Assembly (NCBI RefSeq): GCF_023073335.1
Contig: NZ_JADPJG010000015.1
Span: forward strand, 275,158 to 339,157
From: Bradyrhizobium sp. 21
Lineage (GTDB): Bacteria > Pseudomonadota > Alphaproteobacteria > Rhizobiales > Xanthobacteraceae
Direction of reading: 5' to 3'
DNA length: 64,000 nucleotides
In this document: positions 41,638-49,494 of the stretch, piece after piece
Layout of the letters: each line of letters opens with the position of its first letter
Numbering within the stretch: the stretch's first letter is position 1
Position numbers and translations under genes: made by a program
The notes under the pieces: generated by a model
Seen by the model: only the letters and a program-made list of their open reading frames with translations
Database searches by the model: none
What the model was told of the DNA's origin: nothing

Positions 41638-42936
41638 ATGGCGATCGACGCCCCATCGTCTCCCACCGCCCGGCCCTGGTCCGACCGGCTGCGGCACTCG
41701 ACCATCATCCTGATCGCCGCGGCGCTGGCGCTGTCGGTGGTGGTCTCGCTCGGCGAATTGTCGGTGATGCGGGCGGCGACGGTGTTCCTCTGCATCGCGG
41801 CCGCAGCGCTGATCCCGTGGCGGCTGCACGATAATTCCGCCTCGCGCGAGGACACCCGCCGCGTCAACCCCGTCGAGAGCGCGGCGGTGGCCGCGGTCGT
41901 CGCCGGCATGCCCGATCCTGCGGTGCTGCTCGACCGCGCCGGCCGCGTCATCCATCTCAACGCCGCGGCTGCACAGCTTGCACCGGCGCTGCGCCGCAAC
42001 GAGCTCGCCCAGTTCGCACTGCGCTCGCCGGAGATCATCACCGCTCTGCGCGAGTCGATCGCGAGCACCGAGCCGCGGCGCGCGACCTATCTCGACCATG
42101 TCCCGGTCGATCGCTGGATGGAGCTGACCATCACGCCGGTGCCGGTGCCGACCACCTTTGGCGGCGCCGACAAATGCATGCTGATGACCTTCCACGACCA
42201 GACGCCGCTGCGCCGGGTCGAGGAAATGCGGGCCGATTTCGTCGCCAATGCCAGCCACGAATTGCGCACGCCGCTGGCCGCGCTGTCGGGCTTCATCGAC
42301 ACGCTCCAGGGCCAGGCCAAGGACGACCCCAAGGCGCGCGAGCGCTTCCTCGGCATCATGCACAACCAGGCCACCCGCATGGCGCGCCTGATCGACGATC
42401 TGCTGTCGCTGTCGCGGGTGGAACTGTCGGCCCATGTGCGGCCCGACACCCTGGTGGACCTCCTGCCGATCATCTACCAGGTCGCCGACGGGCTCGAGCC
42501 GCTGGCGCGGGAACGTCAGGTCGAGGTCGAGACCCATCTGCCGGAGGGTCCGGTGCTGATCGCGGGCGACCGCGAGGAGCTGCTCCGCCTGTTCGAGAAT
42601 TTGATCGAGAACGCGCTCAAATACGGCGCCTCCGGTGGTCGCGTCATCGTGTCGCTGACGTCCAGCCCCGCCACGGATGGAACTCAGGAAATCCGGGTTC
42701 TGGTCCGGGATTTCGGCCCCGGCATCGCGCCGGAACACCTGCCGCGGCTGACGGAGCGCTTCTATCGCGTCGATGTCGGCGACAGCCGCTCGCAGGGCGG
42801 CACCGGCCTCGGATTATCGCTGGTGAAACATATTGTTAACCGCCATCGCGGCCGGCTTCTGATCGAAAGCGTGCCCAAACAGGGCGCCACTTTCACCGCC
42901 TGTTTTCCCCAGGGGAAATCCACGACGCTGAGTTAA
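41638..42936 (+). CDS. phoR: Phosphate regulon sensor histidine kinase PhoR
   Basis: 432 residues. Two N-terminal membrane segments (STIILIAAALALSVVV and AATVFLCIAAAALIPW), a PAS-like region (about 85-185), the HisKA domain with phosphoacceptor H207 in FVANASHELRTPLAAL, and the HATPase domain with NLIENALKYG, DFGPGIAPEHLP and GGTGLGLSLVKH. Direct neighbourhood with pstSCAB-phoU-phoB identifies it as PhoR. With PhoU and the Pst complex it senses external phosphate and controls PhoB. Confidence 0.92.
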   Translation: MAIDAPSSPTARPWSDRLRHSTIILIAAALALSVVVSLGELSVMRAATVFLCIAAAALIPWRLHDNSASREDTRRVNPVESAAVAAVVAGMPDPAVLLDRAGRVIHLNAAAAQLAPALRRNELAQFALRSPEIITALRESIASTEPRRATYLDHVPVDRWMELTITPVPVPTTFGGADKCMLMTFHDQTPLRRVEEMRADFVANASHELRTPLAALSGFIDTLQGQAKDDPKARERFLGIMHNQATRMARLIDDLLSLSRVELSAHVRPDTLVDLLPIIYQVADGLEPLARERQVEVETHLPEGPVLIAGDREELLRLFENLIENALKYGASGGRVIVSLTSSPATDGTQEIRVLVRDFGPGIAPEHLPRLTERFYRVDVGDSRSQGGTGLGLSLVKHIVNRHRGRLLIESVPKQGATFTACFPQGKSTTLS

Positions 42937-42962
42937 ATCCCAGCAGTTTCAGCCGCTTAGGC

Positions 42963-42980
42963 CTGTCATCCGACTGTCAC
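42963..42980 (+). promoter_or_regulatory. Pho box upstream of pstS
   Basis: Two CTGTCA direct repeats spaced by 11 bp (CTGTCAT-N4-CTGTCAC), the arrangement of the PhoB consensus. It lies 100 bp upstream of the pstS ATG, just after phoR. The TAAAAG at 42991 may be the -10 element. This is the PhoB-dependent promoter of pstSCAB-phoU-phoB. Confidence 0.9.
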
Positions 42981-43079
42981 GAAACCTTCGTAAAAGCTCA
43001 GCTGTCCGCTCCTAAAGGGGCGGTGCGGGGAGCGCGATCGGGCGCTGATGGCGCTTCGCTCCCCTGTATGGAGACCACC

Positions 43080-44093
43080 ATGAATTTCATCAAAACGATC
43101 GTCGCTGCCGGCTTGGTCGCCGCATCGACGACGGCGGCCTTTGCTGCCGACATCACCGGTGCCGGTGCGACGTTCCCGTTCCCGATCTATTCGAAGTGGG
43201 CCGACGCCTACAAGAAGGAGACCGGCAACGGTCTGAACTACCAGTCGATCGGTTCCGGCGGCGGCATCAAGCAGATCCAGGCCAAGACCGTGACCTTCGG
43301 TGCCAGCGATGCGCCGCTCAAGGCCGAGCAGCTCGAAAAGGACGGCCTCGTCCAGTGGCCGATGGTGATGGGCGCCATCGTTCCCGTCGTCAACATCGAG
43401 GGCGTGAAGCCCGGTGAGATGGTGTTCGACGGCGAGACCCTCGCCAGCATCTATCTCGGCAAGATCACCAAGTGGGACGACGCCGCGATCAAGAAGCTCA
43501 ACCCGAACGTGAAGCTGCCGTCGGACGCGATCACCGTGGTCCGCCGCTCGGACGGCTCGGGCACCACCTTCAACTTCACCAACTACCTCGCCAAGGCCAG
43601 CGCGGACTGGAAGAGCAAGGTGGGTGAGGGCACCGCGGTCGAATGGCCGGTCGGCGTCGGCGCCAAGGGCAACGAAGGCGTGTCGGGCAACATCAGCCAG
43701 ACCAAGAACTCGATCGGTTACGTCGAGTACGCCTATGCCAAGCAGAACAAGCTGACCTATACCGGGCTCGTCAACAAGGCCGGCAAGCCAGTGCAGCCCA
43801 CCGTCGAAGCCTTCCAGGCGGCCGCCTCCAACGCCGACTGGGCCAAGGCTCCCGGCTACTACGTCATCCTGACCGACCAGCCCGGCGAGAAGTCCTGGCC
43901 GATCACGGCGGCGACCTTCATCCTCATGCACAAGGACGCCACCGACAAGGCGGCCTCGCAGGAAGCCATCAAGTTCTTCCGCTGGGCCTTCAAGAACGGC
44001 GGCAAGGCGGCTGAAGAGCTCGACTACATCCCGATGCCCGAGGGCGTCGTGACCCTGGTCGAGAAGACCTGGGCTGCCGAGATCAAGAGCTAA
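43080..44093 (+). CDS. pstS: Phosphate ABC transporter, periplasmic phosphate-binding protein
   Basis: 337 residues. Signal peptide MNFIKTIVAAGLVAASTTAAFA is followed by the phosphate-site motifs ITGAGATFPFPIYSKW and SDGSGTTFNFTNYL, the two phosphate-contact loops of PstS. The ATG at 43080 has GGAGACC just before it; an upstream in-frame start at 43023 would disrupt the signal peptide. It is the first gene after the Pho box, and the hairpin at 44137-44170 after it may raise its level relative to the membrane components. Confidence 0.95.
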   Translation: MNFIKTIVAAGLVAASTTAAFAADITGAGATFPFPIYSKWADAYKKETGNGLNYQSIGSGGGIKQIQAKTVTFGASDAPLKAEQLEKDGLVQWPMVMGAIVPVVNIEGVKPGEMVFDGETLASIYLGKITKWDDAAIKKLNPNVKLPSDAITVVRRSDGSGTTFNFTNYLAKASADWKSKVGEGTAVEWPVGVGAKGNEGVSGNISQTKNSIGYVEYAYAKQNKLTYTGLVNKAGKPVQPTVEAFQAAASNADWAKAPGYYVILTDQPGEKSWPITAATFILMHKDATDKAASQEAIKFFRWAFKNGGKAAEELDYIPMPEGVVTLVEKTWAAEIKS

Positions 44094-44136
44094 GCGCGTC
44101 TGTCCCGGACACCGCGCCGGGATCTCGAAAGACTTC

Positions 44137-44170
44137 CGCTCCGGATCGGCATCGCGCCGTATCCGGAGCG
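44137..44170 (+). promoter_or_regulatory. Intercistronic hairpin between pstS and pstC
   Basis: CGCTCCGGAT/ATCCGGAGCG stem of 10 bp with an inner CGGC/GCCG helix. No U-run follows, so it probably shields the pstS message from 3' decay or partly terminates, giving more binding protein than permease. Confidence 0.6.
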
Positions 44171-44241
44171 CAAGACCAACCACAAGATCTGCAAAACACG
44201 ACCTGCAACAAGCGTCTATAAAATGGGTACAGGGGATCGGC

Positions 44242-45240
44242 GTGGCTGAGATGGCTGTCGAGAGCAATGTAATTGATGCCGCCGGACCGTATGATCGCGC
44301 CAAGGCGTTGAGCGCGTTCAAGCTCGGCGACGTCACTTTCTACTGGATCACGCGGCTCTCCGCGATCTCGGTGCTTCTGATCCTCGGCGGCATCATCATT
44401 TCGCTGATCGTCGGCGCCTTCCCGGCGATGAAGGAATACGGCTTCTCCTTCCTGTGGACGCAGCGCTGGGCGCCGTCCGCCGATCCGCCGGTGCTCGGAG
44501 CGCTCGGGCCGATCTACGGCACGCTCGTGACCTCCTTCATCGCGATGCTGATCGCCATTCCGGTCGGTCTCGGCATTGCGATCTTCCTCACCGAGCTCTG
44601 CCCGCAATGGCTGCGCCGCCCGATCGGCATGGCGATCGAGCTGCTCGCCGGCATCCCCTCGATCATCTACGGCATGTGGGGCTTCTTCGTGCTCGGCCCG
44701 TTCCTGGCCAACACGTTCCAGCCCTTCATGATCAAGATCTTCGACGGCGTTCCCGTGCTGGGCGCGATCTTCGCAGGTCCCCCGTCCTATCTCAGCCTGT
44801 TCAACGCGGCGCTGATCCTCGCCATCATGGTGCTGCCCTTCATCACCTCGATCTCGGTCGACGTGTTCAAGACGGTGCCTCCGGTGCTGAAGGAAGCCGC
44901 CTACGGCGTCGGCTGCACCACCTGGGAAGTCGTCCGCAGCGTGGTGATCCCCTACACCCGCGTCGGCGTCATCGGCGGCATCATGCTGGCGCTGGGCCGC
45001 GCGCTCGGCGAGACCATGGCGGTGACCTTCATCATCGGCAATTCGTTCCGCATCTCGTCGTCGATCTTCGCCCCGGGCACCACAATCTCGGCGGCGATCG
45101 CATCCGAATTCGCCGAGAGCGACGGCCTGCATCAGTCCGGCCTGATCCTGCTCGGCCTCCTGCTGTTCGTGCTGACGTTCTTCGTGCTCGCAGGCGCTCG
45201 GCTGATGCTGATGCGGCTCGACAAGAAGGCGGGGAAGTAA
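44242..45240 (+). CDS. pstC: Phosphate ABC transporter permease PstC
   Basis: 332 residues with about six membrane segments and the conserved coupling loop LKEAAYGVGCTTWEVVRSVVIP. GTG at 44242 is six bases after AGGGGA; ATG at 44251 is an alternative. With PstA it forms the phosphate channel. Ends five bases before pstA. Confidence 0.93.
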   Translation: MAEMAVESNVIDAAGPYDRAKALSAFKLGDVTFYWITRLSAISVLLILGGIIISLIVGAFPAMKEYGFSFLWTQRWAPSADPPVLGALGPIYGTLVTSFIAMLIAIPVGLGIAIFLTELCPQWLRRPIGMAIELLAGIPSIIYGMWGFFVLGPFLANTFQPFMIKIFDGVPVLGAIFAGPPSYLSLFNAALILAIMVLPFITSISVDVFKTVPPVLKEAAYGVGCTTWEVVRSVVIPYTRVGVIGGIMLALGRALGETMAVTFIIGNSFRISSSIFAPGTTISAAIASEFAESDGLHQSGLILLGLLLFVLTFFVLAGARLMLMRLDKKAGK

Positions 45241-45244
45241 CGCC

Positions 45245-46096
45245 ATGGCCATCAATCCGATCTATTCGCGCCGCCGCCGCAAGGACATCGTCATCCGCGG
45301 GCTCTGCTTTGCCGCAGCCGTCTTCGGCGTCACCTGGCTCGCGCTGATCCTGATGACACTGCTCATCAACGGCCTCGCCGGCCTCAATCTCGAGCTCTTC
45401 GTCGCCGATACTCCGCCTCCGGGTTCGACCGAAGGTGGCCTGCGCAACGCGATCGTCGGTTCGATCATCATGACCGTGCTCGGCGTCGGCATCGGCGCGC
45501 CGCTCGGCATGTTCGCCGGCACCTATCTTGCCGAATACGGCCGCAACGACAAGCTGACCTCGGTGATCCGCTTCATCAACGACATCCTGCTCTCGGCGCC
45601 CTCGATCATCATCGGCCTGTTCATCTACGGCGCGGTGGTCGTGCCGATGCGCGGCTTCTCCGCGATCGCCGGCGCGCTGGCGCTCGCCGTCATCGTCATC
45701 CCGGTGGTGCTGCGCACGACCGAGGACATGCTGCTGCTGGTGCCCAACGCGCTGCGCGAAGCGGCCTCCGCGCTCGGCCTGCCGCGCTCGCTGGTGATCA
45801 AGCGCATCGCCTATCGCGCGGCACGTTCCGGCCTCATCACCGGCGTGATGCTGGCGACGGCCCGCGTCGCCGGCGAGACCGCGCCGCTGCTTTTCACCGC
45901 GCTGTCGAACCAGTTCAACAGCCTGAGTCTGACCAAGACGATGGCGAACCTTCCGGTCACCATCAACAATTTCGTGCAGAGCCCTTATGCCTATTGGAAG
46001 CAGCTGGCCTGGAGCGGCGCGTTGCTGATCACGCTGACCGTGCTTGCCCTGAACATTGGCGCGCGCATCCTGAGCGCCGAGAGGACCGCAAAATGA
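45245..46096 (+). CDS. pstA: Phosphate ABC transporter permease PstA
   Basis: 283 residues, six membrane segments, with the coupling segment LREAASALGLPRSLVIKRIAY and the AGTYLAEYGRN loop. Its stop overlaps the ATG of pstB by two bases. It pairs with PstC. Confidence 0.93.
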   Translation: MAINPIYSRRRRKDIVIRGLCFAAAVFGVTWLALILMTLLINGLAGLNLELFVADTPPPGSTEGGLRNAIVGSIIMTVLGVGIGAPLGMFAGTYLAEYGRNDKLTSVIRFINDILLSAPSIIIGLFIYGAVVVPMRGFSAIAGALALAVIVIPVVLRTTEDMLLLVPNALREAASALGLPRSLVIKRIAYRAARSGLITGVMLATARVAGETAPLLFTALSNQFNSLSLTKTMANLPVTINNFVQSPYAYWKQLAWSGALLITLTVLALNIGARILSAERTAK

Positions 46097-46914
46097 CCGA
46101 CATGTCCGTATCCGTGAGTTCGAATGCTCACCTGGCCGCGCAGCAGCCGCTGCCGGAAGCGCCCGCCAAGGTGACTGTTCGCAACCTCAATTTCTATTAC
46201 GGCGAGCACCACGCGCTGAAGAACATCAACCTGACGCTCGGCGCCAACCGCGTCACGGCGTTCATCGGCCCGTCCGGCTGCGGCAAGTCGACCCTGCTGC
46301 GCATTTTCAACCGGATGTACGACCTCTATCCGGGCCAGCGCGCCACCGGCCAGCTCATGCTCGACCAGACCAACGTGCTCGACCCCAGGCTGGACCTCAA
46401 TTTGCTCCGCGCCCGCGTCGGCATGGTGTTCCAGAAGCCGACGCCGTTCCCGATGACGATCTACGAGAACATCGCGTTCGGCATCCGGCTCTACGAGAAG
46501 ATCTCGAAGTCCGAGATGGACGGCCGCGTCGAGAAGGCGCTGCGCGGCGGCGCGCTGTGGAACGAGGTCAAGGACAAGCTCAACGCCTCCGGCCTGTCGC
46601 TCTCCGGCGGCCAGCAGCAGCGCCTCTGCATCGCCCGCACCGTCGCGGTGAGGCCCGAGGTCATCCTGTTCGACGAGCCCTGCTCGGCGCTCGACCCGAT
46701 CTCGACCGCCAAGGTCGAGGAGCTGATCCAGGAGCTGTCCGAGGACTACACGATCGCGATCGTCACCCACAACATGCAGCAGGCGGCGCGCGTCTCCGAC
46801 AAGACCGCCTTCATGTATCTCGGCGAGCTGATCGAGTTCGACGACACCAGCAAGATATTCACGTCGCCGTCCGACCGGCGCACGCAGGATTACATCACCG
46901 GCCGGTTCGGCTGA
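46093..46914 (+). CDS. pstB: Phosphate ABC transporter ATP-binding protein PstB
   Basis: 273 residues, Walker A GPSGCGKST, Q-loop GMVFQKPTPFPM, signature LSGGQQQR and Walker B ILFDEPCSALDP, with the His switch IVTHNMQQA. The QKPTPFPM sequence is diagnostic of PstB. It starts at 46093 (ATG overlapping the pstA stop). Confidence 0.95.
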   Translation: MTDMSVSVSSNAHLAAQQPLPEAPAKVTVRNLNFYYGEHHALKNINLTLGANRVTAFIGPSGCGKSTLLRIFNRMYDLYPGQRATGQLMLDQTNVLDPRLDLNLLRARVGMVFQKPTPFPMTIYENIAFGIRLYEKISKSEMDGRVEKALRGGALWNEVKDKLNASGLSLSGGQQQRLCIARTVAVRPEVILFDEPCSALDPISTAKVEELIQELSEDYTIAIVTHNMQQAARVSDKTAFMYLGELIEFDDTSKIFTSPSDRRTQDYITGRFG

Positions 46915-46925
46915 GGAGACGGGAC

Positions 46926-47642
46926 ATGGGTTCTGAACATACCGCAAAGGCCTTCGATACCGACCTCCAGGAACTCACCCGCCTGGTCGCCGAGATGGGC
47001 GGCATCGCCGAGCGCATGATCGTCGATTCCGTCGATGCGCTGATCCGCCGCGACGTCCCGCTCGGCCAGCGCGTCGTCAGCATCGACACCGAGCTCGACG
47101 CGCTGCAGAAGAAGATCGAGGAGCGCGCCGTGCTGACCATCGCCCGGCGTCAGCCGATGGCGGTCGATCTGCGCGAAATCGTCGGCGCCATGCGCGTCGC
47201 AACCGATCTCGAGCGCATCGGCGACCTCGCCAAGAACATGGGCAAGCGCGTCGCGGCGCTGGAGACGGATTTCCATCCGCTCAAGCTGTTCCGCGGCCTC
47301 GAGCACATGACCGACCTCGTGCAGCAGCAGGTCAAGTCGGTGCTGGATGCCTATGCCGCGCATGATCTGCCGGCGGCGATGGCAGTGTGGAAGGGCGACG
47401 AGGAAGTCGACGCCATCTGCACCTCGCTGTTCCGCGAGCTCCTCACCTACATGATGGAGGACCCGCGCAACATCTCGTTCTGCATCCATTTGATGTTCTG
47501 CGCCAAGAATATCGAGCGGATCGGCGACCACGCCACCAACATCGCCGAGACCGTGTTCTACATGATCGAGGGTCAGGCGATCACCGACAAGCGGCCGAAG
47601 GGCGATATGACGACCTTCGCCACGACGGTACCGAACACCTGA
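46926..47642 (+). CDS. phoU: Phosphate signalling protein PhoU
   Basis: 238 residues, two repeats of the PhoU three-helix bundle; the metal-binding segments ATDLERIGDLAKNM and AKNIERIGDHATNIAE (E/DXXXD-type) are seen. PhoU links the Pst transporter to PhoR so that PhoB stays off when phosphate is plentiful. GACGGGAC precedes the ATG at 46926. Confidence 0.94.
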   Translation: MGSEHTAKAFDTDLQELTRLVAEMGGIAERMIVDSVDALIRRDVPLGQRVVSIDTELDALQKKIEERAVLTIARRQPMAVDLREIVGAMRVATDLERIGDLAKNMGKRVAALETDFHPLKLFRGLEHMTDLVQQQVKSVLDAYAAHDLPAAMAVWKGDEEVDAICTSLFRELLTYMMEDPRNISFCIHLMFCAKNIERIGDHATNIAETVFYMIEGQAITDKRPKGDMTTFATTVPNT

Positions 47643-47664
47643 TTACGTAAGGAGCGACGACGCG

Positions 47665-48387
47665 ATGGGCGCACGCATTATGGTGGTTGAGGACGAGGAA
47701 GCCCTGACCGAGCTTCTCCGCTACAACCTCGAGGGCGACGGCTATGACGTCGAGACGGTCATGCGCGGCGACGACGCCGACACCCGTCTCAAGGAGCACA
47801 TCCCGGACCTGATCGTGCTCGACTGGATGCTGCCCGGCCTGTCAGGCATCGAGCTCTGCCGGCGGCTTCGCACCCGTCCCGACACCAAGCAGCTCCCGAT
47901 CATCATGCTCACCGCGCGCGGCGAGGAGAGCGAGCGGGTGCGAGGTCTCGCGACCGGCGCCGACGATTACATCGTCAAGCCGTTCTCGGTGCCGGAGCTT
48001 TTGGCGCGCGTGAAGGGCCTGCTGCGGCGCGCCAGCCCCGAGCGGCTAGCTACCGTGCTCGCCTTTGGTGACATCGAGCTCGACCGCGACAAGCGCCGCG
48101 TGGCGCGTTCGGGCCGGCCGATCGATCTCGGCCCGACCGAATATCGCCTGCTGGAGTTCTTCCTGGAGCATCCGGGGCGGGTGTTCTCGCGCGAGCAGCT
48201 GCTCGACAGCGTCTGGGGCCGTGACATCTACATCGACGAGCGCACCGTCGACGTCCATATCGGCCGCCTGCGCAAGCTGCTCAATCTCGGCCGCGAGCAG
48301 GACCCGATCCGCACCGTCCGCGGTGCCGGCTACGCGCTGGACGATCGCTTCGCCAAGGCGGAGCCGGCGCAAGGCGTGCAGGGATGA
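47665..48387 (+). CDS. phoB: Phosphate regulon response regulator PhoB
   Basis: 240 residues. The receiver domain has D53 (VLDWMLPG) with the Thr/Lys contacts (MLTARGEE, IVKPFSVPELLAR), and the C-terminal OmpR-type winged helix includes the recognition region DERTVDVHIGRLRKLL. It binds the Pho box at 42963-42980. AAGGAG precedes the start at 47665, and a family C palindrome follows the stop, probably ending the operon. Confidence 0.94.
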   Translation: MGARIMVVEDEEALTELLRYNLEGDGYDVETVMRGDDADTRLKEHIPDLIVLDWMLPGLSGIELCRRLRTRPDTKQLPIIMLTARGEESERVRGLATGADDYIVKPFSVPELLARVKGLLRRASPERLATVLAFGDIELDRDKRRVARSGRPIDLGPTEYRLLEFFLEHPGRVFSREQLLDSVWGRDIYIDERTVDVHIGRLRKLLNLGREQDPIRTVRGAGYALDDRFAKAEPAQGVQG

Positions 48388-48419
48388 TCTAGCGAGTTGT
48401 CACTACATCACAGTCACAG

Positions 48420-48465
48420 TGTCGTCCCGGCCTGGTGCGCTATTGCGCAGTAGGCCGGGACGACA
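48420..48465. repeat. Interspersed palindrome, family C, copy 3
   Basis: TGTCGTCCCGGCCT and TAGGCCGGGACGAC arms around the core GTGCGCTATTGCGCA. It lies between phoB and convergent gcrA. Confidence 0.78.
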
Positions 48466-48528
48466 CTGAATTTCTGGAAGCGTCATCCTGTGACGGCGCC
48501 GTCCTTGCCGTCAGCCAAATCCGCTAGC

Positions 48529-49041
48529 TCAGCGCGGCCCCGGCTTCACCGGTGCACGCCGCCGATCCGACGCGGGCTGATACGCGACGCGCGAGTGCTG
48601 GGCGCAATAGGGCAGGCCGGAGAGCGCCTTGCCGCCGCAGAAGAAGAAATCCGGGCTCGAGGGATCGCCGACAGGCCAGTGGCAGGTCGCCTCGTTCAGC
48701 TCCAGCAGCGACAGCCGCTGGCTCATCGGCACCACGTTGTCATAGGTGACCGGTTCGGCCTCCACTTCGACCTCGAAGGCCTGTGCCAGCGCCGTGTTGC
48801 CGCGCGAGATCGGACGGCTCACCCGCATCATATGCTGCGCGGGGCGCGCCTTGCGCGGCCGGGGCGCTGCCGATGAAGGGCTCTTGGCGCGGCCCGACAG
48901 GCCGAGCCTGTGCACTTTGCCAATCACGGCATTGCGGGTCACATTGCCGAGCTCAGCCGCGATCTGGCTGGCCGAAAGTCCGGCCTCCCAGAGCTTTTTC
49001 AGCTGCTCGACGCGATCATCGGACCAGGTCAAAACCGTCAT
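48529..49041 (-). CDS. gcrA: Cell-cycle regulator GcrA
   Basis: 170 residues. The N-terminal DNA-binding helix-turn-helix begins with WSDDRVEQLKKLWEAGLSAS and RNAVIGKVHRLGLSG, the GcrA hallmark. The C-terminal region has the CHWPVGDPSSPDFFFCGGKA and PYCAQHSRVAY Cys/His segments that bind RNA-polymerase sigma-70. GcrA activates promoters carrying CcrM-methylated GANTC sites; a cluster of three such sites is at 49249-49275. Confidence 0.93.
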   Translation of the reverse strand: MTVLTWSDDRVEQLKKLWEAGLSASQIAAELGNVTRNAVIGKVHRLGLSGRAKSPSSAAPRPRKARPAQHMMRVSRPISRGNTALAQAFEVEVEAEPVTYDNVVPMSQRLSLLELNEATCHWPVGDPSSPDFFFCGGKALSGLPYCAQHSRVAYQPASDRRRAPVKPGPR

Positions 49042-49248
49042 TGCACCCTTTCCCTCGCTGTCGGCCTGCCATCCTGGCGCCTCGCAGCGAATGCTTAAGC
49101 CTTGAAAAACCCGTGCCGCCAGAATCCCTTAGGGCTCGCCGGGCGCGACTAGAACGCCCGAACGTTTACGCCGGTACATGAGGACTTAGAGATCAGAACC
49201 ACTGCACGAGATGTCGTATCTGACAATCCAAACGCTACAATATGGCGT

Positions 49249-49275
49249 GACTCCCGCGCAAGAGTCCGCCGACTC
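49249..49275. promoter_or_regulatory. Cluster of three GANTC (CcrM) sites
   Basis: GACTC at 49249-49253, GAGTC at 49262-49266 and GACTC at 49271-49275, all within 27 bp. The region is the 453-bp gene-free stretch between gcrA and argD (49042-49494). GcrA acts with CcrM methylation at such sites, so autoregulation or control of the divergent gene is possible. Otherwise I see in this stretch only the argD promoter and hairpin. Confidence 0.5.
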
Positions 49276-49361
49276 GCTTCCACATGTTCCGTGGTGAAAA
49301 CCCGCAAAATCGGCACCGCAAGACTACGGATTCTGCGTTTCGCGGGGCTTTCCGGGCGGCA

Positions 49362-49389
49362 TTGACACCGGTTTCCCCGGGCATAAGAT
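49362..49389 (+). promoter_or_regulatory. Predicted sigma-70 promoter of argD
   Basis: TTGACA (49362-49367), 16-bp spacer, TAAGAT (49384-49389). The start of transcription is therefore expected at about 49396, coinciding with the first base of the hairpin at 49396-49422, about 100 nucleotides upstream of the argD ATG. Confidence 0.6.
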
Positions 49390-49395
49390 AGTGTC

Positions 49396-49430
49396 ACGTG
49401 CCGCCCTTAAAAGGCGGCACGTTTCGTTTT
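49396..49430 (+). terminator. Leader hairpin of argD, terminator-like
   Basis: Ten-base stem ACGTGCCGCC/GGCGGCACGT with a seven-base loop, followed by TTCGTTTT. As it sits right at the predicted transcript start, it may be a 5'-end stabiliser, an attenuator, or the terminator of a very short transcript. It could also belong to a converging transcript, but none is evident. Confidence 0.55.
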
Positions 49431-49494
49431 CCGGGCCGGTCAATGGTGCGCTGCGTAATGCGCGCTCCCACCGTCCGCAACTCAAGTGACCGTC

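Noticed and set aside
46557..47642. 361-codon version of PhoU
   Set aside because: The first 120 codons are an out-of-frame reading of pstB; PhoU begins at 46926.
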